NCBI RefSeq assembly: GCF_000455225.1
Contig: NZ_HF954534.1
Location: forward strand, 1 to 51,109
Reading direction: 5' to 3'
From: Megasphaera massiliensis
Lineage (GTDB): Bacteria > Bacillota > Negativicutes > Veillonellales > Megasphaeraceae
DNA: 51,109 nt
In this document: piece after piece, positions 7,898 through 18,917 of the stretch
Layout of the letters: each line of letters begins with the position of its first letter
How positions within the stretch are numbered: the stretch's first letter is position 1
Translations under genes and position numbers: made by a program
The notes under the pieces: model-generated
What the model saw: the letters and a program-made list of their open reading frames with translations, nothing else
What the model was told of the DNA's origin: nothing
Database searches by the model: none

Positions 7898-8548
7898 CTA
7901 TTTTGCCTGTTTTCCCATATTAATATCGATGATGCCCGACGAGTATGGGGCTACTTCATATTGGCCGAAAATGAAGTGGATATTGCCTTTCTTATCGAGG
8001 TAAAAATTCTTGGGATCTTCCGTCAGGCCGTTGAAATACGTCGACAAGACGTGGTCGCTCAAGGTCAGCTTGTTGGTGATCTTTTGCAGGGTGAAAGCCT
8101 TTTCATCACCCGGTTTGACCAGTTCGCGCCAGTCCGTAATGCGCCGTCCCGTTTCCAGGTCGAAGACGACACCCGTCTTCCAGCTCGTCGGATGAGCGGC
8201 TCGGTCGAAATAGAGGTAGCCTTCATCGAGGAACGACAGGTATTTCCCATTGTTCAATGTAACGGTGTAATGCTTTTCTTCGGTCAGCTTGACGCCCTTC
8301 GTCCCCTGCTGGGCAAAAAATTCCTGAGCCTGAGCCTGTTCATCGGCAAAATAATTGGCGATGACAGCGGCCGCCGCGGCATTGCCTTCGACGGTGACCG
8401 ACGGATACTGGATGGTCAGGACACTGCCATCGTCATGGGTATAGACAGCCTTCGGTGCGTCTTCAATGACGGCCGGCGAGGCTGCCATGGCAACAGCCCC
8501 CATGAGCCAGGCTCCGCACAAAAGGGTGAGCAATTTCTTGTTTATCAT
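7898..8548 (-). CDS. Secreted DUF3298/RsiV-like protein
   Basis: A 216-aa protein with a signal peptide (MINKKLLTLLCGAWLMGAVAMAA, cleavage near residue 23) and a DUF3298-type C-terminal domain like the extracellular part of RsiV, seen in FDLETGRRITDWRELVKPG and the final segment with YEVAPYSSGIIDI. There is no anti-sigma or membrane domain, so it is probably a free periplasmic protein. Ligand unknown; RsiV binds lysozyme, but that cannot be assumed here. GAGGAGGG lies about 6 nt before the ATG. Confidence 0.82.
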   Translation of the reverse strand: MINKKLLTLLCGAWLMGAVAMAASPAVIEDAPKAVYTHDDGSVLTIQYPSVTVEGNAAAAAVIANYFADEQAQAQEFFAQQGTKGVKLTEEKHYTVTLNNGKYLSFLDEGYLYFDRAAHPTSWKTGVVFDLETGRRITDWRELVKPGDEKAFTLQKITNKLTLSDHVLSTYFNGLTEDPKNFYLDKKGNIHFIFGQYEVAPYSSGIIDINMGKQAK

Positions 8549-8584
8549 AAGGAATCCCTCCTCTTTATTTTTTTCTGTTTCTTT

Positions 8585-8590
8585 ATTATA
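8585..8590 (-). promoter_or_regulatory. Extended -10 for the DUF3298 gene
   Basis: Minus-strand TATGGTATAAT just after the uvrC stop contains TGG plus TATAAT. The -35 is poor. It probably gives the downstream gene its own promoter. Confidence 0.45.
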
Positions 8591-8596
8591 CCATAT

Positions 8597-10423
8597 TTAT
8601 TGGACAATTTTCCGCTTTTCATCGCTCCCTAAGCGGAAAAAGTCATAGATATTTTCAGCGGCACGACGGTTCATGCCCGGCACGGCAGCCAGTTCTTCGA
8701 TGGACGCTGCCTTCATGTCGGCCAGGGTCTTGAAGGCCGTCCACAAGGCCTTGCGGCGCTTGGGCCCGATGCCTTCGACGTGGTCCAATACCGATACCAG
8801 GCTGCGCTTGCCGCGCAGATTCCGGTGATAGGTAATGGCAAAGCGGTGGGCTTCGTCGCGGATGGACTGGAGGAGCTGCAGTTCCGGCGTGTGATGGCTG
8901 AGGATGATGGACTCGCTGCTGCCTTCGACGAAGACTTCTTCGATGCGCTTGGCCAAGCTGATGACCGGCGCTTCACAGCCGGCATCGCGGATGATGGGAA
9001 GGGCCGCGTGGAGCTGGCCCTTGCCGCCGTCGATAATGATGAGGTCCGGCACGGGCCAGTCTTTTTCGCCGTAGCGGCGGCCCATGATTTCGGCCATGGA
9101 CTTGAAGTCGTCCGGTTTGCCCTGAACGGTCTTCAATTTAAAGCGGCGGTATTCCTTCTTGGCCGGCTGGCCGTGTTCGAAGACGACCATGGAGGCTACG
9201 GTCTCGATCCCCTGGGTATGGGAAATATCGAAGCATTCCATCCGTTCGGGAAGATAGGGCAGATTGAGGATCCGCGCCAAGCCTTCGACGGCTCCCGTCG
9301 TCTTGTCCACGTCGTGCTGCCACTGGAGGCGCTTCTGTTCCAAGAGGGCGGCGGCGTTTTCACAGGCCATAGCCAAGAGCTGTTTCTTCGTTCCCCGCTG
9401 GGGGACGATGACGCTGACCTTCTTGCCCTTCTGTTCGCTCAGGCGGCGTTCACAGCTTTCCCCGTCTTCCATAGCCGGGACGACGACTTCCGTCGGAACG
9501 AAGGTACCGTCGCTGTAATACTGGTCGAGGACGGCATTCATCAGGGCCCCTTCTTCTTCGTCACTGCTGTTGTCCAACGAGAAGGTTTCCCTTCCCATGA
9601 GTTTCCCCATGCGGACGGTGTAAATCTGGACGCAGGTCTGACCGGCCTGACGGGCCAGGCCGATGACGTCCATGTCGCCGCCGTCGGTGTTGACGATATT
9701 CTGCTGTTCCTGAATGACGGCGACGGCCTTCAATTGGTCGCGGTACATGGCCGCTTTTTCAAACTCCATGGCTTCCGCCGCTTCAGCCATCTTATCCTGC
9801 AAGGTCCGGACGATGCCCTTGTCCCTACCTTCGAGGACGGCCACGGCCTGGTCGACCCTCTCATTGTAGTCGGCCTTGGTAATGTAGTGGACGCAGGGTG
9901 CATCGCAGTGGTGCAAGTGGTACTGCAGGCAGGGCCGATCATTGGGCATGACGCGGCACGAGCGGATGCGGTAGGCCCGCTGCATCAGTTTCAAGACCCG
10001 GTGGACCGCCGTCGAGTCGGCAAAGGGGCCGAAATAGCGGGCGCCGTCCCGACTGACGCGGCGGGTCATGAAGATCCGCGGATAGTCTTCCTGGACGGTG
10101 ACCTTGATATAGGGATAGGTCTTGTCGTCGCGGAGCATGATGTTGTAGCGGGGATGATGCTTCTTGATGAGGTTGTTTTCTAAGATCAGGGCTTCCATCT
10201 CGGTGGCGACGACGATGGTCTCCAGGTCGGCGGCATGGCTGATCATGGCAGCCACTTTAGGCGAGCGGTTGACGTCGTGACGGATGTAGCTGGTCACGCG
10301 GTTGCGGAGGTTGACGGCCTTGCCGACGTAGATGATCTTCCCGTTCTCGTCCTTCCACAGGTAGACCCCGGGCTGGCCGGGCAGGTTCTGTACTTTCTTG
10401 CGTACGGCTTCACTGACAGCCAT
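8597..10423 (-). CDS. uvrC: UvrABC excinuclease subunit C
   Basis: A 608-aa dual-incision nuclease of nucleotide excision repair. The N-terminal GIY-YIG domain shows GVYLWKDENGKIIYVGKAVNLRNR (3' incision). A UVR UvrB-binding motif lies near residues 205-240. The RNase H-like domain (ECFDISHTQG, IIDGGKGQL) performs 5' incision, and tandem HhH motifs (VEGIGPKRRKAL, VPGMNRRAAE) end the protein. The start lies 3 bp after uvrA, whose last codons supply the GGGAGG ribosome site. Last gene of the repair operon. Confidence 0.98.
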   Translation of the reverse strand: MAVSEAVRKKVQNLPGQPGVYLWKDENGKIIYVGKAVNLRNRVTSYIRHDVNRSPKVAAMISHAADLETIVVATEMEALILENNLIKKHHPRYNIMLRDDKTYPYIKVTVQEDYPRIFMTRRVSRDGARYFGPFADSTAVHRVLKLMQRAYRIRSCRVMPNDRPCLQYHLHHCDAPCVHYITKADYNERVDQAVAVLEGRDKGIVRTLQDKMAEAAEAMEFEKAAMYRDQLKAVAVIQEQQNIVNTDGGDMDVIGLARQAGQTCVQIYTVRMGKLMGRETFSLDNSSDEEEGALMNAVLDQYYSDGTFVPTEVVVPAMEDGESCERRLSEQKGKKVSVIVPQRGTKKQLLAMACENAAALLEQKRLQWQHDVDKTTGAVEGLARILNLPYLPERMECFDISHTQGIETVASMVVFEHGQPAKKEYRRFKLKTVQGKPDDFKSMAEIMGRRYGEKDWPVPDLIIIDGGKGQLHAALPIIRDAGCEAPVISLAKRIEEVFVEGSSESIILSHHTPELQLLQSIRDEAHRFAITYHRNLRGKRSLVSVLDHVEGIGPKRRKALWTAFKTLADMKAASIEELAAVPGMNRRAAENIYDFFRLGSDEKRKIVQ

Positions 10424-10426
10424 GGC

Positions 10427-13282
10427 TTACCTCCCTTCTCCCTGTTCCATAAAGGCCCTCGTCCGTTCCAATACGGGCTTCAAGAATTGACCCGTATAGG
10501 AGGCCGGGACCTTGCAGATGTCTTCCGGCGTCCCCGTAGCCACGACGGTACCGCCGCCGTCGCCGCCTTCCGGGCCGAGGTCGACGAGGTAGTCCGCCGT
10601 CTTGATGACGTCTAAGTTGTGTTCGATGACGACGACCGTATCGCCGCCGTCGACGAGCATCTGCAGGACGTCCATCAATTTATGGATGTCAGCGGCGTGG
10701 AGGCCCGTCGTCGGTTCATCGAGGATATACAAGGTCCGGCCGGTGCTGCGCTTAGACAGTTCCGTCGCCAGCTTGACCCGCTGGGCTTCGCCGCCGGACA
10801 AGGTCGTCGCCGGCTGACCCAAACGGATATAGCCCAAGCCGACCTGTTGGAGGGTCTTCATCTTATTGACGATGCGCGGCTGGTTTTCAAAGAACTTGCA
10901 GGCATCGTCGACGGTCATGTTGAGGACGTCGGAAATGGTCTTGCCCTTGTATTTTACTTCCAGCGTCTCCCGATTATAGCGGGCGCCGTGGCAGACTTCA
11001 CAGGGCACGTAGACGTCGGGCAGGAAGTTCATTTCGATGCGGATGATGCCGTCGCCCTTGCAGGCTTCACAGCGGCCGCCCTTGATGTTGAAGCTGAAGC
11101 GGCCGGCTTTATAGCCTCGGACCTTGGCTTCCGACGTCTGGCTGTAGAGCTGGCGGATAGCATCGAAGACGCCGGTGTACGTCGCCGGGTTGGACCGCGG
11201 CGTCCGGCCGATAGGCGACTGGTCGATGTTGATGATCTTATCGATGTGTTCGACCCCTTCGAGGGCCTTGAATTTCCCCGGCCGGTGGGGCGTGCCGTAG
11301 ACGGCTTCGGCCATGGCCTTATAGAGGATTTCATTGACCAAGGTCGACTTGCCCGATCCGGAAACGCCGGTGACGACGGTCAGGGTCCCGATGGGAATGG
11401 AAACGTCGACGTTCTTTAAATTGTGTTCGGCAGCACCGATGATTTTGATGAAGGAACCGTTTCCCTTTCGCCGTTCTTCCGGGATGGGAATATATTTCGT
11501 CCCCTTCAAATATTGGCCGGTCAGGGACTTCGGGCAGGCCATGATGTCGGCTGCCGTCCCCTGGGCGACGATAGTGCCGCCGTGTTCCCCCGCTTCAGGG
11601 CCGATATCGATGATGTAGTCGGCAGCCCGCATGGTATCGTCATCGTGTTCGACGACGATGAGGGTATTGCCCAAATCGCGGAGGTTGCGCAAGGCGTCGA
11701 GGAGGCGGTCATTGTCCCTTTGATGAAGGCCGATGGACGGTTCATCGAGGATGTAGAGGACGCCGACCAGGCCCGATCCGATCTGAGTGGCCAGGCGGAT
11801 ACGCTGGGCTTCGCCGCCGGACAAGGTGCCTGCCGTCCGCGACAGGGTCAGGTAATCGAGGCCGACGGTCTGGAGGAATGCCAGGCGAGCCTTGATTTCC
11901 TTAAAGACCTGCTGGCCGATAAGCTGCTGCTTTTCCGTCAGTTTCAGATTGTCAAAGAAAGGAATCATGTCGCGGATGGGCAAATCGGTCAGCTCGGCAA
12001 TGTTGAGGCCGCCGATTTTAATGGCCAGAGCTTCGTGGCGAAGGCGCGTGCCGTGACAGGTCGAGCAGGGCTTGACCGTCATGAACTGGGCAAACTGGTC
12101 GCGCATCATATCGGAAGAGGCTTCACGGTAACGGCGGCGGACCATGGGCAGGACGCCTTCAAAAGGCAGGGAAAAGGTCTTCACTTCGCCCCGCAGGTTT
12201 TCATATTCAAAGACGCAGTTTTCGTCCGAGCCGTTCATCAATTGATCCTGAAGGTCTTTTGGCAAGTCGTCGTAACAACTGTCCAAGGTAAAGCCGTAGG
12301 GCTTCAAGAGGCCGCCGAGCTGACGCATGAACCACGAATCGGGATTGCTGCTGAGGGCGGCAATGGCCCCGTCGGCAAAGGACTTCTTCTTGTCCGGCAA
12401 GACCAGGTGCGCATCGACTTCCATCGTACTGCCGATACCCGAGCAGTCCGGGCAGGCGCCGAAGGGACTGTTGAAAGAAAAGAGATGGGGCTCGATTTCC
12501 GGCAGGCTGATATGGCAGTCCGGGCAGGCAAAGTGCTGGCTGAAGGTCAGTACCTCCTTCGTAGCCATACGGAAGATGTGGACGATGCCGTCGGCCAGTT
12601 TGGCTGCCGTTTCCAAGGAGTCCGTAAGACGCATGACGATGCTGTCCTTGATGACCAAGCGGTCGACGATGACGTCGATGGTATGCTTCTTATTCTTATC
12701 TAAGGGAATGTCGTCGGACAAGAGGTAGACCTCGCCGTCGACGCGGACCCGGGTATAACCGTCTTTAATCAGTCGGGCCAGGAGCTTTTGATGAGTCCCC
12801 TTGCGGCCGTCGACGACAGGGCCCATGACCATGACCTTCTCCCCTTCACCGAGGGCCATGACGGCGTCGGCCATCTGCTCGATGGTCTGCTGGCGAATGG
12901 GCTTGCCGCAGTGCGGGCAGAAAGCGTCGCCGACACGGGCATAGAGCAGGCGCAGGTAGTCGTAGATTTCGGTAACCGTGCCGACCGTCGACCGAGGATT
13001 ACGGCTGGTCGTCTTCTGGTCGATGGAAATGGCCGGCGACAGGCCTTCGATATAGTCGACGTCGGGCTTGTCCATTTGGCCCAAAAACTGGCGGGCATAG
13101 GCCGACAGAGATTCGACGTAGCGCCGCTGGCCTTCGGCATAGATGGTATCGAAGGCCAGGGACGACTTGCCCGATCCCGACAGGCCCGTAAAGACGACCA
13201 GCTTGTCCCGGGGAATCTTGACGTCGATATTTTTTAAATTGTGCTGGCGGGCACCTTTGATGACAATATATTTATCTTGCAA
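10427..13282 (-). CDS. uvrA: UvrABC excinuclease subunit A
   Basis: A 951-aa damage-recognition ATPase with two ABC modules. Walker A motifs are GLSGSGKSS near residue 31 and GVSGSGKST in the second half; both LSGGEAQR signatures are present, and zinc-finger cysteines appear as [15 protein letters not shown] and [16 protein letters not shown]. The initiator is TTG with AAGGAG 6 nt upstream. It lies 36 bp after uvrB and ends against uvrC. Confidence 0.98.
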   Translation of the reverse strand: MQDKYIVIKGARQHNLKNIDVKIPRDKLVVFTGLSGSGKSSLAFDTIYAEGQRRYVESLSAYARQFLGQMDKPDVDYIEGLSPAISIDQKTTSRNPRSTVGTVTEIYDYLRLLYARVGDAFCPHCGKPIRQQTIEQMADAVMALGEGEKVMVMGPVVDGRKGTHQKLLARLIKDGYTRVRVDGEVYLLSDDIPLDKNKKHTIDVIVDRLVIKDSIVMRLTDSLETAAKLADGIVHIFRMATKEVLTFSQHFACPDCHISLPEIEPHLFSFNSPFGACPDCSGIGSTMEVDAHLVLPDKKKSFADGAIAALSSNPDSWFMRQLGGLLKPYGFTLDSCYDDLPKDLQDQLMNGSDENCVFEYENLRGEVKTFSLPFEGVLPMVRRRYREASSDMMRDQFAQFMTVKPCSTCHGTRLRHEALAIKIGGLNIAELTDLPIRDMIPFFDNLKLTEKQQLIGQQVFKEIKARLAFLQTVGLDYLTLSRTAGTLSGGEAQRIRLATQIGSGLVGVLYILDEPSIGLHQRDNDRLLDALRNLRDLGNTLIVVEHDDDTMRAADYIIDIGPEAGEHGGTIVAQGTAADIMACPKSLTGQYLKGTKYIPIPEERRKGNGSFIKIIGAAEHNLKNVDVSIPIGTLTVVTGVSGSGKSTLVNEILYKAMAEAVYGTPHRPGKFKALEGVEHIDKIINIDQSPIGRTPRSNPATYTGVFDAIRQLYSQTSEAKVRGYKAGRFSFNIKGGRCEACKGDGIIRIEMNFLPDVYVPCEVCHGARYNRETLEVKYKGKTISDVLNMTVDDACKFFENQPRIVNKMKTLQQVGLGYIRLGQPATTLSGGEAQRVKLATELSKRSTGRTLYILDEPTTGLHAADIHKLMDVLQMLVDGGDTVVVIEHNLDVIKTADYLVDLGPEGGDGGGTVVATGTPEDICKVPASYTGQFLKPVLERTRAFMEQGEGR

Positions 13283-13318
13283 GGTAAACTCCTTCCTCTA
13301 TCTTCCTACCGCAGCGGC

Positions 13319-15445
13319 CTAGCGCTTCTTCTTGGCATCGGGCCGCTTGATCTTTCGCCGGTAGCGGCGGCTGGGCATGTCTTCCCCGCCCATTTCTTTC
13401 GGCAGGGTGTCGTCGTGGCTCATATCGGCCAACTGTTGGCGCAGCTGCCCTAAGCGGTCGCGCAGTTCGGCAGCCTTTTCAAATTCCAGCCGCTTCGACG
13501 CTTCCTTCATTTGCAGGGTCATGGTCTTAATGACCTTGTTCAGGGCTTCGCGGGTCATGGCCTTGCCCTTGTCGCCTCGTTTGCTGCCGTAGTTGGCATC
13601 CTCTTCGGAAACTTTCGTCAATTCGATGAGGTTGACCACGTCTTTTTTGACCGATTTCGGCGTAATGTGGTGCTGTTTATTGTAAGTATCCTGAATTTCC
13701 CGGCGGCGCTGGGTTTCATCCATAGCCCGTGCCATGGAATCGGTAATCTTATCGGCATACATGATGACCGTCCCTTCGACGTTTCGCGCCGCCCGGCCCA
13801 TGGTCTGGATGAGGGATGTATCGGAACGGAGGAAGCCTTCTTTATCGGCATCGAGGATGGCCACCAGAGAGACTTCCGGCATGTCCAGGCCTTCGCGCAG
13901 GAGGTTGATGCCGACCAGGACGTCGAATTCGCCGACCCGCAGGTCGCGGATGATCTCAGCCCGCTCGATGGTAGCGATATCCGAATGGAGGTAGCGGACG
14001 CGGACGCCCATTTCCTTCAGATAGTCCGTCAAATCTTCGGCCATCTTCTTGGTCAAAGTCGTGACCAGGACTCGTTCGTCCTTGTCGGTCCGCTTGCGGA
14101 TTTCCCCTAAGAGGTCATCCATCTGGCCCTCGATGGGACGGACTTCGACCTTGGGATCGAGGAGGCCCGTCGGGCGGATGATCTGCTGGGCCATATTCGT
14201 TTCGACATCCATTTCATAGGGACCGGGCGTAGCGCTGACGTAGACGATCTGATTGATGCGTTCGACAAATTCGTCGAATTTCAAGGGCCGGTTGTCGAGG
14301 GCCGACGGCAGGCGGAAGCCGTATTCGATGAGGCTTTCCTTCCGCGACCGGTCACCGGCGTACATGGCCCGCAATTGAGGCAGGGTGACGTGGGATTCGT
14401 CGACGAGGATCATGAAGTCGTCAGGGAAATAATCGAGGAGGGTGTACGGCGCCTGTCCGGCTTTACGGCCGGCTAGGTGGCGGGAATAGTTTTCGATGCC
14501 CGAGCAGTAGCCCATTTCTTCCATCATTTCCATGTCGTACCGCGTCCGCTGTTCCAGGCGCTGGGCTTCCAACAGGTGTTCCCCGTCTTTGAGTACTTTC
14601 AATCGTTCGTCCAATTCCTTGCTAATGGTGCCCAAGGCCCGTTCCATCTTGTTCTTGGTCGTGACGTAATGGCTGGCCGGGTAGATGGCGACGTGCTTGC
14701 GCTCGGCAATGACTTCCCCGGTCAGGACGTCGACTTCGGTCAGGCGATCGATTTCATCGCCGAACATTTCGATGCGGATAATGGACTTGTCGAAGGCCGC
14801 CGGAAAGACTTCGATCGTATCGCCGTGGACGCGGAAGGTCCCGCGGTCGAGGTTCATGTCGTTGCGGTTGTACTGGATGTCGACGAGCTTCCTCAAGATT
14901 TCTTCCTGCGTCTTTTCCTGTCCCAGGCGCAAAGAGACGACGAGTTCGCTGTAGTCTTCGGGGTCACCGAGGCCGTAGATGCAGGACACGGAAGCGACGA
15001 TGATGACGTCCCGCCGTTCAAAGAGGCTCATCGTCGCCGAGTGGCGCAGTTTATCGATTTCATCGTTGATGGACGCATCCTTTTCGATATACGTATCGGT
15101 CGAAGCGATGTAGGCTTCAGGCTGATAAAAATCGTAATAACTGACGAAATAGCCGACTTCGTTATCCGGGAAAAAGGCCTTGAATTCGCTGCACAGCTGG
15201 GCTGCCAGGGTCTTGTTGTGGGCGATGACAAGCGTCGGCTTCTGGACCTTTTCGATGAGCTTGGCCATGGTAAAGGTCTTGCCGGTCCCCGTGGCGCCGA
15301 GAAGGACCTGGGCCCATTGGCCGGACTCGATGCCTTCGGCCAGGGATTCAATAGCCTCGGGCTGGTCCCCCATCGGTTCATAAGGGGCGACGACGCGGAA
15401 GGGATGGGACGTATCGTAATCTTTATTGTAATGAGACATATCCAT
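13319..15445 (-). CDS. uvrB: UvrABC excinuclease subunit B
   Basis: A 708-aa helicase-fold subunit that verifies damage and loads UvrC. Visible are Walker A (GATGTGKTF), the beta-hairpin region ([11 protein letters not shown]), DESH, the SATPGPYE segment, and a C-terminal UVR motif ([20 protein letters not shown]). I use the ATG giving MDMSHYNKD, as GAGGTGG lies 6-7 nt upstream; an ATG 12 codons earlier has none. It follows the NdpA-like gene by 41 bp. Confidence 0.97.
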   Translation of the reverse strand: MDMSHYNKDYDTSHPFRVVAPYEPMGDQPEAIESLAEGIESGQWAQVLLGATGTGKTFTMAKLIEKVQKPTLVIAHNKTLAAQLCSEFKAFFPDNEVGYFVSYYDFYQPEAYIASTDTYIEKDASINDEIDKLRHSATMSLFERRDVIIVASVSCIYGLGDPEDYSELVVSLRLGQEKTQEEILRKLVDIQYNRNDMNLDRGTFRVHGDTIEVFPAAFDKSIIRIEMFGDEIDRLTEVDVLTGEVIAERKHVAIYPASHYVTTKNKMERALGTISKELDERLKVLKDGEHLLEAQRLEQRTRYDMEMMEEMGYCSGIENYSRHLAGRKAGQAPYTLLDYFPDDFMILVDESHVTLPQLRAMYAGDRSRKESLIEYGFRLPSALDNRPLKFDEFVERINQIVYVSATPGPYEMDVETNMAQQIIRPTGLLDPKVEVRPIEGQMDDLLGEIRKRTDKDERVLVTTLTKKMAEDLTDYLKEMGVRVRYLHSDIATIERAEIIRDLRVGEFDVLVGINLLREGLDMPEVSLVAILDADKEGFLRSDTSLIQTMGRAARNVEGTVIMYADKITDSMARAMDETQRRREIQDTYNKQHHITPKSVKKDVVNLIELTKVSEEDANYGSKRGDKGKAMTREALNKVIKTMTLQMKEASKRLEFEKAAELRDRLGQLRQQLADMSHDDTLPKEMGGEDMPSRRYRRKIKRPDAKKKR

Positions 15446-15486
15446 AAGGGCCACCTCGCTGCAGCTGTCGGCTGCGGACAAAATAA

Positions 15487-16488
15487 CTATTTATTGACGA
15501 TCTTTCCGATATTCTTCAACTCGATGGACAAGGTGCCGTCGGGATTGTTGATGAAGCGGATAAAATCGGTGTTTTCGATATATTCGGACGGGAAGGTGAT
15601 TTCAATGCCCGTATCGGTCTTGATCTTATGGCTGCGGCCGGCCTTCTGGGCGTATTCCTTTTCAATGGCCACGACGTCAGGCAGTTTAGCTTCGGCCACT
15701 TGCTGCTGAAATTCCTGAGCCATGGCCGGCGAGCTACCGAAGACCTCCGTCCCCATGTCCTGGGGCGAGAAGGAATCGGCATTTTCGGCGTTTTCCACTA
15801 AATAGGTCTTGGCCTTGGACAAGGCTTCGACCGTGCTGGCACCGTGGTCTTCGGCGACTTTTTCAGCGATCTTGCTGACGACCTTGACGGCTTCCTTACT
15901 GGAAATGACCGACGTGCACTGGAGCAGGCGGTCCGGCAGGAGGTAGACGTCTTCGCCATCCATCTTGCGCTTCTTGTCGACGAAGTGGATGGAAAAGTCA
16001 CTGAGGCGGATGAGAGCATAGGCTTCGGCCTTCTGAGCCATACCGGGCAGAATGGCGTAGTGCTTGATGAGCTTGTTATAGACCGTCCCCTCGTCGTCGA
16101 GGATCTGATGGGTATAGGCCGTCTTATTGTCCAGCATGAGGACGGCGATATTGCGGACGTCGTCGTCATCCTGAAAGTCGATGACCAAGAGGTCTGTCGA
16201 CTCCGGTTCATCGCAGTGAGCCACCAATTGGTAGAGTTCGCGGGCCGTATCCGCCGCCAGTTCGTCAAAGGTCAGGCTGCCGTCGATGACAGCTTGGAGC
16301 TTGGGCTGAAAGGCACTGGTCGCATAGAAGACGCCCGTCTGCTGGGACGCATCGCCGAGGATCCGGCTCAGCCTCTTATTGACGTATTCATAGACGACGT
16401 CGCTGCTGAAGTCGAGGGCCTTCTGGGACACGATGCAGACGTTGGTATTGAAATCAAAAATATGGAGCACTGCTGCGTTGATCATCAT
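15487..16488 (-). CDS. NdpA/YejK-like 37-kDa nucleoid-associated protein
   Basis: A 333-aa protein of the 37-kDa nucleoid-associated family: [13 protein letters not shown] at the start, [22 protein letters not shown] in the centre, and the terminal EIKFPSEY-like segment ([17 protein letters not shown]). The family binds DNA and localises to the nucleoid; mechanism is poorly understood. Its place between metallophosphoesterase and uvrB in a repair operon suggests a role in genome maintenance here, which is inference. Either of the first two Met codons could start it. Confidence 0.8.
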   Translation of the reverse strand: MMINAAVLHIFDFNTNVCIVSQKALDFSSDVVYEYVNKRLSRILGDASQQTGVFYATSAFQPKLQAVIDGSLTFDELAADTARELYQLVAHCDEPESTDLLVIDFQDDDDVRNIAVLMLDNKTAYTHQILDDEGTVYNKLIKHYAILPGMAQKAEAYALIRLSDFSIHFVDKKRKMDGEDVYLLPDRLLQCTSVISSKEAVKVVSKIAEKVAEDHGASTVEALSKAKTYLVENAENADSFSPQDMGTEVFGSSPAMAQEFQQQVAEAKLPDVVAIEKEYAQKAGRSHKIKTDTGIEITFPSEYIENTDFIRFINNPDGTLSIELKNIGKIVNK

Positions 16489-16503
16489 AATCTATATCAT
16501 CCT

Positions 16504-17730
16504 CTACGCTTGTTTTCGTAATTCAAAGACACTGGCTTCGCGGGAACAAAGGACGCGGAAAGGCAGCCAGTGGCCGGTACCGCGGTTGACGTAGCCCCGG
16601 CTTTCGCCCTTGCGGAACATGCCGCGCAGGTATTTAAAGCCCACAGCTGTAACCAAGGGGCCGATGGGGGCAAACTGAGCGCCGTGGGTATGACCGCAGA
16701 GGGTCAGGGGAATATTGCGTTCAAAAGCTTCGTCGATGAAGGCCGAATGGTGGGCCAGCATGATGACGAAGGCATCTTCCGGCACGCCGTCCAAGGTCTG
16801 GCGGACATAGTCCTGCCGCTGTTCGGCAAAGGCTTCTTCCCCTTGGGCAAAACTGTAGTCCGTACCGGCAATGTAGAAGGGTCGGCTGTCGCTGCCCCTC
16901 CTCCCCTTTAGGCCCCTTCCGTAGCCGGGGCTGGCCTCAAAGGAAGCATTGCGCAGGATGCGGACCGGCGTATCTTCGAGCATGGCCGTAATGGCCGAAA
17001 AATTGCGGTAATATTCATGATTGCCGTAGCAAAAATCGATGCCGTCAGGAAAACGGCCGGCATTGGCATTGATAATATCCCGGGCCTTGGGCAGAAGGAC
17101 GATCTCATCGATGAGATCGCCCGTAATTTCCAGCCGGTTGACGCCCTGTGCGGCGACGGCATCGATCGATTCCTGAAGGCGCTCGGGGCTGAAAAAGAGT
17201 CCCATATGCAGGTCCGAGAGTTGACCGATTTTATAGCCGTCGAGGTAGTCCGGCAAATTCTTATACCTTAAGACGTGGTGCGTCGTATCTAAATCGCTTT
17301 CGCCGAGGACATTGCCGGCACCGCTGGTGGCAAAGGCCGCCGCCGGAATGAGGGCGGCCAGGCCCTTGACGAAGGTCCGACGGGTCATCCCCTGAGGGGC
17401 CGGTTTCTCCTTGCGGTGCCAAAAACGATGGACCGCCGCAGCCAGGGCGACGACGATGAGGCAGGGCAAGGCCAGAAAAAAGGCCAAGAGCCAAACCAGG
17501 GCCGCCATGCTTCGGCCGTCATAGAGTCCGTCCCAACCGGACAGAATCAAGCCCGGGAAGGCCTCTTCATAGTGGCTGAATCCGGCAACGGACAACAATG
17601 TCAGCCCCAGCGTCCCCAAGATCAGGGCCTTGCGGTGGCCTGAGCGGAAGGTGTAGTCCCATAAGAAAGACGCCAGGACGCAGACGCAGGACGTAAAAAT
17701 CATGAACGTAATGAAAAAAGTTCCCTTCAT
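16504..17730 (-). CDS. Membrane-anchored metallophosphoesterase
   Basis: A 408-aa protein with about three N-terminal membrane helices (to residue about 102) followed by a calcineurin-like phosphoesterase domain. Metal ligands are visible as DLH (about 173-175), GDLIDE, GNHEYY, LAHHS and GHTHGAQ. A twin-arginine motif, TRRTFVKGLA, followed by a hydrophobic stretch and ATSGAG lies at residues 116-135, so the catalytic domain is probably outside the membrane. Related proteins cleave phosphodiesters or UDP-diacylglucosamine; substrate unknown here. Its ATG lies 3 bp after the mutY stop, with no clear ribosome site, so translation is probably coupled. Confidence 0.85.
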   Translation of the reverse strand: MKGTFFITFMIFTSCVCVLASFLWDYTFRSGHRKALILGTLGLTLLSVAGFSHYEEAFPGLILSGWDGLYDGRSMAALVWLLAFFLALPCLIVVALAAAVHRFWHRKEKPAPQGMTRRTFVKGLAALIPAAAFATSGAGNVLGESDLDTTHHVLRYKNLPDYLDGYKIGQLSDLHMGLFFSPERLQESIDAVAAQGVNRLEITGDLIDEIVLLPKARDIINANAGRFPDGIDFCYGNHEYYRNFSAITAMLEDTPVRILRNASFEASPGYGRGLKGRRGSDSRPFYIAGTDYSFAQGEEAFAEQRQDYVRQTLDGVPEDAFVIMLAHHSAFIDEAFERNIPLTLCGHTHGAQFAPIGPLVTAVGFKYLRGMFRKGESRGYVNRGTGHWLPFRVLCSREASVFELRKQA

Positions 17731-17733
17731 GGC

Positions 17734-18792
17734 TTATACCATGGCTGTGATCTTACCGTGGGGACCGGCCCAAGGCAGGGCATCGTAGTCGCTGCGGTCA
17801 ATCCACTGCCAGTTCTCCTCTTCTTTGATATTTCCGTCGGTCAGCTCGCCTTCATAAACGGTCAGCTGCCAGACTTTATGCGAAAAAATACTCTTCAAGG
17901 TCCCGGCCGGACTGGCGTCGACGGAAACTTGCAGGCCCTTTTCGGCCAGCATCCGACGGACGGCGTCGATTCCGTCCTGTCCCGTTCCCGGCGCATTGGG
18001 AAACTCCCACATGGACGCCAGAAGGCCCTTCGGCGGCCGGCGATGGACGAGCCACTTCGTCCCGTGACAAGGGACGACGACCGTAATCTTTTCGACAGGC
18101 GCCTTCTTCTTGACCTGACGAATGGGCAGGTCGCCCTCCTTCCCTGCAGCACGGGCCAGGCAGATGTCCCCTAAGGGGCAGTCTTCACAGCGGGGATGCT
18201 TGGGAATGCAGATCGTGGCGCCCAAATCCATGAGGGCTTCATTGAAGGCCCCGGGGCGATCTTCGGGCATCTGTTCTTCGACCAGGGCGGCCACCTGTTT
18301 CTTGACGGCCGTCGTCAAAACGTTTTCTTCAATATCGTAGAGACGGGCAAAAATCCGCAGGACGTTGCCGTCGACGGCAGCTTCCTTCTTCCCGTAGGCT
18401 AAGCTTAAAATAGCGCCGGCAGTATAGTCACCAACGCCTTTCAAAGCCCGTACTTCCTTCTTCGTATCCGGTACGCGGCCGCCATATTTTGCCTGTACTT
18501 CCTGAACGGCGTCATGAAGATTGCGGGCCCGAGAGTAGTAACCGAGGCCCTGCCACTGGCGCAGCACATCGTCCTGTGACGCCGCCGCCAGGCTCTTTAT
18601 ATTGGGAAACCGTTCCATCCAGCTGTCGTAATAGGGGCGGACCGTTTCGACCTTCGTCTGCTGCAGCATGATTTCCGACACCCAGACCTTGTAGGGATCC
18701 CGCGGCGATTCATCGCGCCAGGGCAGGTCCCTCCCATGGGCATCGAACCAGTCGAGCAGTAAAGAACTCCAATTGTCTTCTTTTATATTCAT
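17734..18792 (-). CDS. mutY: Adenine DNA glycosylase MutY
   Basis: A 352-aa glycosylase removing A mispaired with 8-oxoguanine. The catalytic Glu lies in VSEIMLQQTKVETV, the HhH is LKGVGDYTAGAIL with the following AVDGNV Asp, and the 4Fe-4S ligands are C-x6-C-x2-C-x5-C (CIPKHPRCEDCPLGDIC). Residues about 230-350 form the NUDIX-like 8-oxoG recognition domain. First gene of the mutY-MPE-NdpA-uvrBAC operon. AAAGAGG lies 10 nt before the ATG. Confidence 0.96.
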   Translation of the reverse strand: MNIKEDNWSSLLLDWFDAHGRDLPWRDESPRDPYKVWVSEIMLQQTKVETVRPYYDSWMERFPNIKSLAAASQDDVLRQWQGLGYYSRARNLHDAVQEVQAKYGGRVPDTKKEVRALKGVGDYTAGAILSLAYGKKEAAVDGNVLRIFARLYDIEENVLTTAVKKQVAALVEEQMPEDRPGAFNEALMDLGATICIPKHPRCEDCPLGDICLARAAGKEGDLPIRQVKKKAPVEKITVVVPCHGTKWLVHRRPPKGLLASMWEFPNAPGTGQDGIDAVRRMLAEKGLQVSVDASPAGTLKSIFSHKVWQLTVYEGELTDGNIKEEENWQWIDRSDYDALPWAGPHGKITAMV

Positions 18793-18801
18793 ATGAAATA
18801 A

Positions 18802-18859
18802 GCCTCTTTCTTTCTACACTGTTATTTACTAGTATAGAAATCAAGAGGCCTTTTGTCAA
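18802..18859 (-). promoter_or_regulatory. mutY operon promoter overlapping an inverted repeat
   Basis: Minus-strand TTGACA (18854-18859), 17-bp spacer, TATACT (18831-18836): near consensus. A 15-bp imperfect inverted repeat (13 of 15 matching) has arms at 18802-18816 and 18835-18849 and brackets the -10 and start site. It could be an operator for a damage-responsive repressor or a weak terminator for read-through from nadC. It is not a DinR/LexA box (GAAC-N4-GTTC). Confidence 0.7.
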
Positions 18860-18917
18860 ACACGTGTTCTATTATTTTTTCTCATCCCGTCAGTCCTAAA
18901 AAGAAAGGATTTACGAC

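Noticed and set aside
8780-10183. Long open frames opposite uvrC and other genes (also 14477-15709 opposite uvrB, 11423-12703 opposite uvrA)
   Set aside because: Antisense shadows of GC-rich coding sequence, without ribosome sites or recognisable domains.
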